DNA of 64,000 nucleotides from Nitrospira sp. (GTDB lineage: Bacteria > Nitrospirota > Nitrospiria > Nitrospirales > Nitrospiraceae). Each line of letters begins with the position of its first letter. Position 1 is the first letter of the stretch. The notes beneath the pieces are model-generated. The model was not told the DNA's origin. It was given only the letters and a program-made list of their open reading frames with translations, and did no database searches. Below are positions 53,451-60,036 of this stretch, one piece after another. Position numbers and translations under genes: made by a program. The DNA lies in the NCBI GenBank assembly GCA_030123605.1, contig CP126123.1, forward strand, positions 3,080,001 through 3,144,000, in the 5' to 3' direction.

Positions 53451-53782
53451 GATGACGGCGTCTCGGACGGCCGGTCGCCGACCCCTTGGCTGTTCCGCAG
53501 GTGGAAACGGATCGCTTCCAAGATGAGGCGTTGGCGCGGATCGTCGTTCACCAGGCGAAAACGGTGATCGAGTTCCGCTTCCAGTTCGGCGAGGGTCTTG
53601 CCGCTCGCGTCGCCCGCCTCTCCCTCGACGAAGACGGAGGCCGTTCCCAGGTGCTGCAATCGCGAGAGGGTCGCCTCATCCAGTTCGGCGCCGGCAGCAA
53701 GGACCACAAGCCCGGCTGTGTTGATGATAGGTTTGGCGAGGACCATGCCGGGCGTGAGTTCTTCAAGCACCACTCGTCGCAT
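53447..53782 (-). CDS. Small DUF3391-like protein of the HDOD operon
   Basis: A 111-residue cytoplasmic protein. The opening LEELTPGMVLAKPIINTAGL and LSRLQHLGTASVFVEGEAGD match the N-terminal segment often found attached to HD-GYP or HDOD proteins, here encoded separately. The rest (AELEAELDHRFRLVNDDPRQ) is helical. It is the first gene of a three-gene operon whose members overlap by 4 bp each. Confidence 0.75.
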   Translation of the reverse strand: MRRVVLEELTPGMVLAKPIINTAGLVVLAAGAELDEATLSRLQHLGTASVFVEGEAGDASGKTLAELEAELDHRFRLVNDDPRQRLILEAIRFHLRNSQGVGDRPSETPSS

Positions 53783-53983
53783 GGGGCCTTCTCATTTCCG
53801 CGTGAAAGGTCCGAGGCGGCCTGTCGGATCGGCTCCATGGCCGCCGAGGCCTGTGCCGACCTGAAAAAGAGTAGGGGCGTTCGGTTGATCTCTATCGGCG
53901 GAAACGAGGCCGATCTTGAGCGGAGCGGATGGAACTACGCCGGACGGAAGGAGGCGTAATGGTCCACGGGATACAGGTGTGAC

Positions 53984-54012
53984 TTGACAGGGCCTGGGAC
54001 ATTCCACAGAAT
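53984..54012 (+). promoter_or_regulatory. Candidate promoter for the amidohydrolase gene
   Basis: A perfect -35 TTGACA (53984-53989), 17-bp spacer, then CAGAAT (54007-54012), 4 of 6 matches to TATAAT. Transcription would start near 54019, 20-35 bp before the candidate starts at 54042 and 54054. Confidence 0.45.
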
Positions 54013-54041
54013 CGTGTCCGTCATCAGGAGCCGGCGAATCG

Positions 54042-55523
54042 ATGGGGCGATCAATGCGCATGGAGAGCGGCAAAGACCTGAAGCGAGGGGTATTGTCCGC
54101 GTCACCCATTCCCACTCAAGTCGTGTCGAACGAAGAGTTCTCTCCGCATCCTCAGACAGAAGAACAGGCCCTGGTCGACCATCTGGTCCGCGAAGTCGCC
54201 GATCGGGCTGCCGCTTCCTTGGGAATGACGCGACGCGATTTTCTTCGCACGACCGGTGGGATGGCCGCGGCGTTCCTGGCCATGAACAGCGTGTTCGGCA
54301 CATTCTTCGACGTGCTGGAGGTCGAGACGGTTGAAGCGGCGGCGTTTACCGAGCGCACCGGCGAGCCCCCGTTCATCTTCGATGTACAAACGCATTATGT
54401 CGGGACCCACTATGATGCGGCCGGCACCGAGGAGCGGCGCAAGGGGGCGGTCACGAAACAGGCCCTGTTGTCGTTGCGCCGGCGGATACGGGATGCGGGA
54501 CTGAATCCTAAACTTTCCGCCGACCGCGGTACGATCGACGATCTGTCCTGGCGCAACTTCATCAAAGAAGTATTCCTGGACAGCGAGACCTCCATGGGAT
54601 TGATCAGCACCCCGCCGGGACCCTACCCCCAGGAGGCCGTCGTGCCCCCGAAGGAAATGGCTCACATCCGTGATGAAGTCAACCGCCTGGCCGGCTCGCA
54701 GCGGATGCTGGCGCACGGCTTGGCGACGCCGCAACTGGGTCTCAAGGATTTGGAGTTCATGGCAATGCAGGCTGAAACGCTCAAGGTGGATGCCTGGAAG
54801 TGTTACACGGGCTCCTGTCCGGTCGGGTTCGACCATGGCTGGTGGATGGATGACGAGACGATCGCCTATCCCATGCTGGAGCAGGCCCGGAAGCTCCACA
54901 TCCCGCGTGTCTGTGTGCATAAGGGCCTTCCGCTCGGCCCGGTTCCCGAGTACAACCATCCGCGCGATCTCATCAAGGCCGCCAAGGACTTTCCCGATCT
55001 GCAATTTTTGGTCTACCACTCCGGCCTGCTGACCTCGGCCTCGATCGATGAGACCTTTGCGAAGACCGGGGCCATTCCTTGGACGACGGAGTTTTGCCGG
55101 ATGAAACAGGCTGAGCCGTCCATTCAGAACATCCACATGGAGTTGGGCTCCACGTTCGGCCAGCTCGTGACGACCCATCCGGCGGTCTGCGCCCACCTGC
55201 TCGGGCAGATCATCGAGGCCTTTGGGGTGGACCATGTGTTGTGGGGGACCGATTCGATTTGGTCCGGCACGCCGCAGTGGCAAATCGAGGCCTTTCGCCG
55301 CTTTACCATCCCGGCCGAACTCATCGAGCGCTATCGGTATCACCCGCTGACGCGCGAGGTGAAGGAGAAAGTCTTCGGGTTGAACGCGGCGAAACTCTTC
55401 GGGGTCGATGTGGGTGCGACACGAAACGCCGTGCCGTCCGATTACCTGGGGCGCATTCGGATGAGTTATCGGGAAGAAGGCCCGGAACCGAGTCATCGTC
55501 TGTACGGATGGGTGGCTCCGTGA
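54042..55523 (+). CDS. Tat-exported amidohydrolase-type metal hydrolase
   Basis: A 493-residue protein of the amidohydrolase-2 superfamily. The twin-arginine motif TRRDFLRTTGG lies at residues 63-73 and is followed by AAFLAMNSVFG, while 62 residues precede it (TEEQALVDHLVREVADRAAA). Candidate metal ligands are in FDVQTHYVGTHYD and VLWGTDSIW, with VYHSG and the lysine in VDAWKCYTG between them. The substrate is unknown. Start codons at 54042, 54054 or 54225 are possible; homologues I remember carry the pre-Tat segment, so the long form is preferred. Confidence 0.85.
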   Translation: MGRSMRMESGKDLKRGVLSASPIPTQVVSNEEFSPHPQTEEQALVDHLVREVADRAAASLGMTRRDFLRTTGGMAAAFLAMNSVFGTFFDVLEVETVEAAAFTERTGEPPFIFDVQTHYVGTHYDAAGTEERRKGAVTKQALLSLRRRIRDAGLNPKLSADRGTIDDLSWRNFIKEVFLDSETSMGLISTPPGPYPQEAVVPPKEMAHIRDEVNRLAGSQRMLAHGLATPQLGLKDLEFMAMQAETLKVDAWKCYTGSCPVGFDHGWWMDDETIAYPMLEQARKLHIPRVCVHKGLPLGPVPEYNHPRDLIKAAKDFPDLQFLVYHSGLLTSASIDETFAKTGAIPWTTEFCRMKQAEPSIQNIHMELGSTFGQLVTTHPAVCAHLLGQIIEAFGVDHVLWGTDSIWSGTPQWQIEAFRRFTIPAELIERYRYHPLTREVKEKVFGLNAAKLFGVDVGATRNAVPSDYLGRIRMSYREEGPEPSHRLYGWVAP

Positions 55524-55571
55524 TGCTTCTCACGCCTCACCCTTTACGAGAGTCGCACAAAGGAGCATGGA

Positions 55572-56255
55572 ATGAAGAGCGAGATTCTCTACCCCGGCGC
55601 GTTCCCGATGGTGCGCGTCTATTTGAACGACGGTGAAACGGTCAAGGCCGAGTCCGGCGCGATGGTGGCGGCTTCGCCGACCATCGACATCGAAAGCAAG
55701 ATGGAGGGCGGCTTTTTGGGCGCCCTGTCGCGCAAGATGTTGAGCGGCGAGAAGTTTTTCTTTCAAACGCTGCGGGCCGGCCGGGGCGCGGGAGAGGTGC
55801 TGTTGGCACCGACGGTGCCGGGCGAAATCGTCGTGATGGATCTGGACGGCGTCAACGAATACATGGTGCAGAAGGACGGATTCCTGGCCGGGGCGGAGGG
55901 CGTGAAGATCGAGAGTAAGATGCAGAGCTTCACACGCGGCCTGCTGGGCGGAGAGGGATTTTTCATTTTGAAGATCAGCGGAACCGGGCAGCTCATTCTC
56001 AACAGTTTCGGCGCGGTGCACAAAATCGAGCTCGATCCGGACGAGGAATACATCGTCGATAACAGCCACCTGGTCGCCTGGACCGCCACCACGACGTATA
56101 ACATCGAGAAGGCGTCGTCCGGCTGGATCGCCAGCCTTACGTCCGGCGAAGGGCTCGTCTGCCGTTTCCGCGGGCCCGGTGTCGTCTATATTCAGAGCCG
56201 CAATCCGGGAAGTTTTGGGGCGTGGATTCGTCAATTCATCCCCGTCTCCGAGTAG
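55572..56255 (+). CDS. AIM24 / TIGR00266 family protein
   Basis: A 227-residue protein made of beta repeats, matching the AIM24 family. Blocks ETVKAESGAMVAASPTIDIE, GGFLGALSRKMLSGEKFFFQ and GLLGGEGFFILKISGTGQLI are conserved. Function is unclear in bacteria; it is soluble and widespread. AAAGGAG precedes the ATG. The stop TAG (56253-56255) directly abuts palindromic element R6. Confidence 0.9.
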   Translation: MKSEILYPGAFPMVRVYLNDGETVKAESGAMVAASPTIDIESKMEGGFLGALSRKMLSGEKFFFQTLRAGRGAGEVLLAPTVPGEIVVMDLDGVNEYMVQKDGFLAGAEGVKIESKMQSFTRGLLGGEGFFILKISGTGQLILNSFGAVHKIELDPDEEYIVDNSHLVAWTATTTYNIEKASSGWIASLTSGEGLVCRFRGPGVVYIQSRNPGSFGAWIRQFIPVSE

Positions 56256-56377
56256 CGGGTGCTGAAAACGCCTGCCAACTTTGTTCTCGGCTCGAAAAAA
56301 TCCTCAACGTACCCCGGAGGGTACGCCTCCGGTTTTTTCTCGCCTGCGGCCTCGTTGGCCGCCGTTTTGAACACCCG
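56256..56377 (+). repeat. Palindromic intergenic element, copy R6
   Basis: A 122-bp inverted repeat with ends CGGGTGCTGAAAACGCCTGC and GGCCGCCGTTTTGAACACCCG, plus an inner CTCAACGTACCCCGGAGGGTACGC-type palindrome around 56312-56330. It follows the AIM24 stop codon without a gap and ends 21 bp before the M48 gene start, so it occupies the whole gap. It corresponds to R1 at most positions of the outer arm (TAGC-GGG-TGC-GAAAAC) but differs inside. Confidence 0.72.
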
Positions 56378-56398
56378 CGCGAGGAAACTTCAATACAG

Positions 56399-57532
56399 AT
56401 GACTCTCACTCCTAACGCTCTCTGTTTCGGTGACGGTCTGCCGGCGGCAGGGGCGCCTTGTGTCGTCACGCTGTCGGCCGAGGGGGTCAGCATGCGTTCG
56501 CCGGATGGGGCAGGGGGCGCGGATGAAACCGTGGCATTTTCCGCCCTGTCGGTGGCTGCAGGTGGGTTGGACCATGATCAGCTTGTGTTGTCCTGGGGAA
56601 GCGGCCTGTCGGCCCGCACACTCTATCTGAAAGATCCTGCGTTGATCGTCGCGTTCCGTCGCACCGCCCCGCTTGAATTGACGGCGCATTTGGAACGGGC
56701 GGCAGAACAGGTCCGGCGCGCGCGTCACGGCCATCGCTTGTGGTGGGGCGGTGCCGTGGGGCTCGTGGTCGCCTTCGGCCTGTTGCTCTGGCTTGGGTCG
56801 GACGTGATCGTCGAATGGGCGGTCGCCAGGATTCCCATCGAGTGGGAACAGAAACTCGGCGAGACGGTCTACCGGGATTTCCTGTCCAAGGAAACGGTGC
56901 TCAAAACAGGGCCGGCGGTCGGTGCCGTGGAGGAAATGACGCAGCGCCTGACGGCCAAGATTCCCGACAATCCCTATCACTTCAAAGTTTCAGTGGTGCA
57001 GAGTCCGGTCGTCAACGCCTTTGCGTTGCCGGGAGGCTACGTCGTCGTTTTCACCGGCCTGCTCAAGAAGGCGGAGAGCGGCGAAGAAGTCGCCGGGGTC
57101 TTGAGTCATGAGCTGAACCATGTGCTGCAACGGCACGGCATGGAGCGCATGGTCAAGATGCTGGGGTTGGCGGCGGTGGTCAGCATCGTCGCAGGAGACC
57201 AGCAGGGCCTGATCGGGCTGGCGCGGCAGTTGGGTTTGGAACTTGCGACGTTGAAGTTCGGTCGAGCACAGGAAACGGAGGCGGATGTGACCGGCATCAA
57301 GCTTTTGTCCGACGCGCGCATCGCGCCAGACGGGATGATACGGTTCTTCGAACGCCTCTCGGACAGCGACAAGGGGCGCGTGGAGCTGTTCTCCTCGCAT
57401 CCCATGAGCGCAGCCCGTGCGGAACGGCTGAAGGCGGAATTGGCGGCATTGCCTCAACGCAGCCCCGAGCCGTTCGGTTTCGAGTGGGCGGCGGTGCAGG
57501 AATCGCTGGCGGGGACCGAACCGAAACAATGA
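56399..57532 (+). CDS. M48 family metalloprotease, membrane-bound
   Basis: A 377-residue zinc protease. The active site HELNH (His237, Glu238, His241) and a third ligand Glu in AQETEADVTG are present. A membrane helix at about residue 120 (WWGGAVGLVVAFGLLLWLG) separates an N-terminal soluble domain from the protease. M48 enzymes such as BepA and HtpX act on envelope or membrane proteins. The ATG at 56399 is preferred over the frame starting at 56222, whose first 59 codons run through the R6 repeat. Confidence 0.88.
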   Translation: MTLTPNALCFGDGLPAAGAPCVVTLSAEGVSMRSPDGAGGADETVAFSALSVAAGGLDHDQLVLSWGSGLSARTLYLKDPALIVAFRRTAPLELTAHLERAAEQVRRARHGHRLWWGGAVGLVVAFGLLLWLGSDVIVEWAVARIPIEWEQKLGETVYRDFLSKETVLKTGPAVGAVEEMTQRLTAKIPDNPYHFKVSVVQSPVVNAFALPGGYVVVFTGLLKKAESGEEVAGVLSHELNHVLQRHGMERMVKMLGLAAVVSIVAGDQQGLIGLARQLGLELATLKFGRAQETEADVTGIKLLSDARIAPDGMIRFFERLSDSDKGRVELFSSHPMSAARAERLKAELAALPQRSPEPFGFEWAAVQESLAGTEPKQ

Positions 57533-57547
57533 GGCGGGGTCGGAAGG

Positions 57548-58033
57548 ATGCGCATCGAGGTGGTGTCGGATACGCATGGACTGTTCGATCGAGCGCTTCT
57601 CCGCCACTTTGCCGGGGTCGATCATATCCTGCACGCCGGAGACATCGGCAAGGGGGAGGTCATCGAGCAGTTGGAGCGGATCGCACCGGTGACGGCCGTC
57701 TCGGGCAACGTGGATGGATTCGAAGCAAGCGGTGTGCCGGTGGAGCAGGTGATCGAATTGGCGGGCCGGCGGATCGCCCTCTATCACCGTCTCTATGAAA
57801 AAGGAACACTGACGCGCGACGGCGCCGGATTGTTGGCGCGAACGAACCCAGTGATCTGTGTGTACGGGCACAGCCACCAGCCGAAGGCCGAATGGCGCGA
57901 AGGGGTGTTATTGTTCAATCCCGGTTCCGCTGGACCGAAGCGATTTCACCTTCCGCGTGCAGTCGGCCTGTTGTTGTTCCAGAATGAGACGATCGAACCG
58001 CGGCACATCCTGTTGAAAGACCGGGCGGAATGA
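57548..58033 (+). CDS. YfcE-type metallophosphoesterase
   Basis: A 161-residue calcineurin-like phosphoesterase. Metal motifs DTHG (near residue 8), HAGDIGKGE, SGNVDGF and GHSHQP are intact. The family hydrolyses phosphodiesters of unknown physiological kind. GGAAGG lies upstream of the ATG, and the gene follows the M48 stop by 15 bp. Confidence 0.9.
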   Translation: MRIEVVSDTHGLFDRALLRHFAGVDHILHAGDIGKGEVIEQLERIAPVTAVSGNVDGFEASGVPVEQVIELAGRRIALYHRLYEKGTLTRDGAGLLARTNPVICVYGHSHQPKAEWREGVLLFNPGSAGPKRFHLPRAVGLLLFQNETIEPRHILLKDRAE

Positions 58034-58090
58034 CCGGCGGGCTGGGTGTATTCGACTGGCACCGGAGCATGCCGCTTCATCGGAAGAAAG

Positions 58091-58119
58091 TTGACATTCT
58101 TACGTACTCTGAATATAGT
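58091..58119 (+). promoter_or_regulatory. Strong sigma-70 promoter of the TRL lipoprotein gene
   Basis: A perfect -35 TTGACA (58091-58096), 17-bp spacer, then TATAGT (58114-58119), 5 of 6 matches. Transcription would start near 58126, giving a leader of about 96 nt. It is the best sigma-70 match seen in the window. Confidence 0.75.
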
Positions 58120-58221
58120 GGCACCATCTTGAGCCGACATGCCTAAGAAATGTCCACAATTCCTCGCGACAATCCGTGTTTCTAGTCCGTTCAATCTCAA
58201 CCACACAGGGAGGATGTCTGT

Positions 58222-58563
58222 ATGAAACGTATCCTGATGTCATTGGGCATAGTTGCTTGTGCTGCGTCACTCTACGGATGTAGCGGTGTCGGGGGCTACT
58301 ACCAACCGGCCGGTCTCTTCCCCACCGGATGGATTTTCCATGAAACCACCTCGGGAAGCATTCTCAATGATAATGGCGCGACTCCGACCAAGACCGGAAA
58401 GTCTTGCGGGACGGGCGTCCTGGGTATGGTGGCCACCGGCGATACCAGTGTGGAAGCAGCTATGAACAACGGCGGCATCAAGAAGGTCGTGTACACCGAG
58501 CAGTACATCAAGTCGATCCTGGGTGTGTACGTGGAAGTGTGCACCGTCGCCAAGGGGAACTAG
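58222..58563 (+). CDS. TRL-family lipoprotein
   Basis: A 113-residue small lipoprotein. The signal peptide MKRILMSLGIVACAASLYG precedes the lipobox cysteine, then GYYQPAGLFPTGWIFHETTS, GKSCGTGVLGMVATGDTSVE and GIKKVVYTEQ, the pattern of TRL-like (TRL domain) proteins. Function unknown. GGGAGG lies 8 nt before the ATG. It has its own strong promoter and a strong terminator, so it is probably an abundant single-gene transcript. Confidence 0.88.
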   Translation: MKRILMSLGIVACAASLYGCSGVGGYYQPAGLFPTGWIFHETTSGSILNDNGATPTKTGKSCGTGVLGMVATGDTSVEAAMNNGGIKKVVYTEQYIKSILGVYVEVCTVAKGN

Positions 58564-58607
58564 TCTCGGAACGGAACCCCGTTCTCTTTTTGGAGAGGAA
58601 GGGAGGA

Positions 58608-58644
58608 GCGTGGATGGCGTCATTGCCATCCACGCTTTTTTTTT
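58608..58644 (+). terminator. Rho-independent terminator of the TRL gene
   Basis: A perfect 11-bp stem GCGTGGATGGC (58608-58618) and GCCATCCACGC (58625-58635) with loop GTCATT, followed by nine T residues (58636-58644). Confidence 0.92.
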
Positions 58645-58708
58645 CGCGTCTAGGCTTTCGAAGCAGACACCACTATGATCGACGACGCGAGAGGCTGACC
58701 GGTCGTGA

Positions 58709-59410
58709 ATGGGGATGAGATCTCGTTGCTTCATGAAACAGTGGACGTCCGGGGTGCGGAGATCGGTCAGGTTCCTCATTGCCGGTGCGTTGGTGGTGAG
58801 CCTGCACGGACATGGCCGAGTTCTGGGGCCATCGATTGCCGGCGCAGCGGACACGGCGGATGTCTATCTGAGCCTGTCGCTGGTGGGCGGAATTCCCGAT
58901 AATCGGGGATTGAACCTTGGGGGGCAGGAGGCGAAGAAAGTCACGTTACACGACAGTCTGGGCGGTGGGCTGAAGCTCGGAGTGTTTCCTCAATTCACTC
59001 ATCGGATCGTGGGTGTCGAGCTCGAGTACTTCGGCGCGACCGGCAGGCTGTCGGCGCTGACGGCCGGAAGCAACGGCGGGGCGGCCACCTCGGGGCTGAC
59101 CGTGACGAACAGCATGACCAATCTCGTCGTGAGAAAGCCGGGAGGAGCCTTCCACCCCTACGTCGGATTCGGGATCGGCTATTCCTCCGGGATTCTCCAT
59201 GGGGCCGATTTCCCGGGGCGGTCGAATAAAGATTTCGATTCGACCGCCGCATTCGCCTATCAAGTGATCGCGGGCCTCCAATATCATGTCAGCGGTCGGA
59301 CGTTTCTGTTTTCCGAGTACAAGCGGCTGACCACCAATTTCCACTGGAGCGACGCCTCGCTGGATTACCGCGCGCAGTACGTACTTGTCGGGATCGGCTG
59401 GAGTTTCTAA
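58709..59410 (+). CDS. Outer-membrane beta-barrel protein
   Basis: A 233-residue small barrel. A signal peptide (SVRFLIAGALVVSLHGHG) ends before ADTADVYLSLSLVGGIPD. Strand pairs with alternating hydrophobic residues follow, such as GAFHPYVGFGIGYSSGILHG and TFLFSEYKRLTTNFHW, and the last strand YVLVGIGWSF ends in Phe, as expected for BamA-assembled barrels. The start ATG 58733 is also in frame; neither has a clear ribosome binding site. Function unknown. Confidence 0.8.
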   Translation: MGMRSRCFMKQWTSGVRRSVRFLIAGALVVSLHGHGRVLGPSIAGAADTADVYLSLSLVGGIPDNRGLNLGGQEAKKVTLHDSLGGGLKLGVFPQFTHRIVGVELEYFGATGRLSALTAGSNGGAATSGLTVTNSMTNLVVRKPGGAFHPYVGFGIGYSSGILHGADFPGRSNKDFDSTAAFAYQVIAGLQYHVSGRTFLFSEYKRLTTNFHWSDASLDYRAQYVLVGIGWSF

Positions 59411-59426
59411 GAGCGCGAAATTTTTC

Positions 59427-59455
59427 TCTACACGAATCCTGTGGTTCGCTATAAT
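59427..59455 (+). promoter_or_regulatory. Candidate promoter of the DUF3015/DUF4105 genes
   Basis: TCTACA (59427-59432), 17-bp spacer, perfect TATAAT (59450-59455). Leader of about 59 nt to ATG 59521. Confidence 0.55.
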
Positions 59456-59520
59456 GCCGCAGGCCCCGGACGAACAACCGTCCGGGAGGAGTCATTCACT
59501 TGATGAACGGAGGAGGACTT

Positions 59521-60030
59521 ATGCTGAGGAAACTATTCGTGGTCTTGGGCGCCGTGATGGTTGCGTCTCAGGCAGGGTTGGCTATGGCGGCCAATCCCGA
59601 TACAGGACCGGGCTGCGGTCTCGGAAAACTGGCCTGGGCTGATTTCAAGAACCAGAAAAACATCGCACCGCAGGTCATGATGGCGACCACCAACGGTACC
59701 TTCGGCAGCAACACGTTCGGCATCAGCTCCGGGACCTCCGGCTGCACGAACGACGGACAGGTGTGGGCGGATCAAAAGACGACCATGTTCGCGCTGATGA
59801 ACTTTGAGAACTTGACCCAGGAAATGGCTCAGGGCAAGGGCGAGCACCTGGCTTCTCTGGCTTCTCTGATGGGGATTCCGGACGACCGGCATGCGGCGTT
59901 CTTTGCGTTGACCCAGGAGCGTTACACGGCTCTGGTCCAGGCAGGAGAAACCTCATCGGTGGCCTTGGTGAAGGCCCTGAACGATGCGGTTGCCAAGAAC
60001 CCTGTCCTCGCCCAAGTCGTCAGCCGCTGA
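59521..60030 (+). CDS. DUF3015-family secreted protein
   Basis: A 169-residue protein: a signal peptide (MLRKLFVVLGAVMVASQAGL ending near AMA), then GPGCGLGKLAWADFKNQKNI, TSGCTNDGQVWADQKTTMFA and an all-helical ending. The repeated Cys and the GLGKL block mark DUF3015, a family often found next to DUF4105 genes, as here. GGAGGAGG precedes the ATG. The in-frame ATG at 59500 lies within that site and is less likely. Confidence 0.88.
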   Translation: MLRKLFVVLGAVMVASQAGLAMAANPDTGPGCGLGKLAWADFKNQKNIAPQVMMATTNGTFGSNTFGISSGTSGCTNDGQVWADQKTTMFALMNFENLTQEMAQGKGEHLASLASLMGIPDDRHAAFFALTQERYTALVQAGETSSVALVKALNDAVAKNPVLAQVVSR

Positions 60031-60036
60031 CCTTTC

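Noticed and set aside
54102-55496. 464-codon minus-strand frame opposite the amidohydrolase
   Set aside because: Antisense shadow; the plus frame has a Tat motif and hydrolase signatures.
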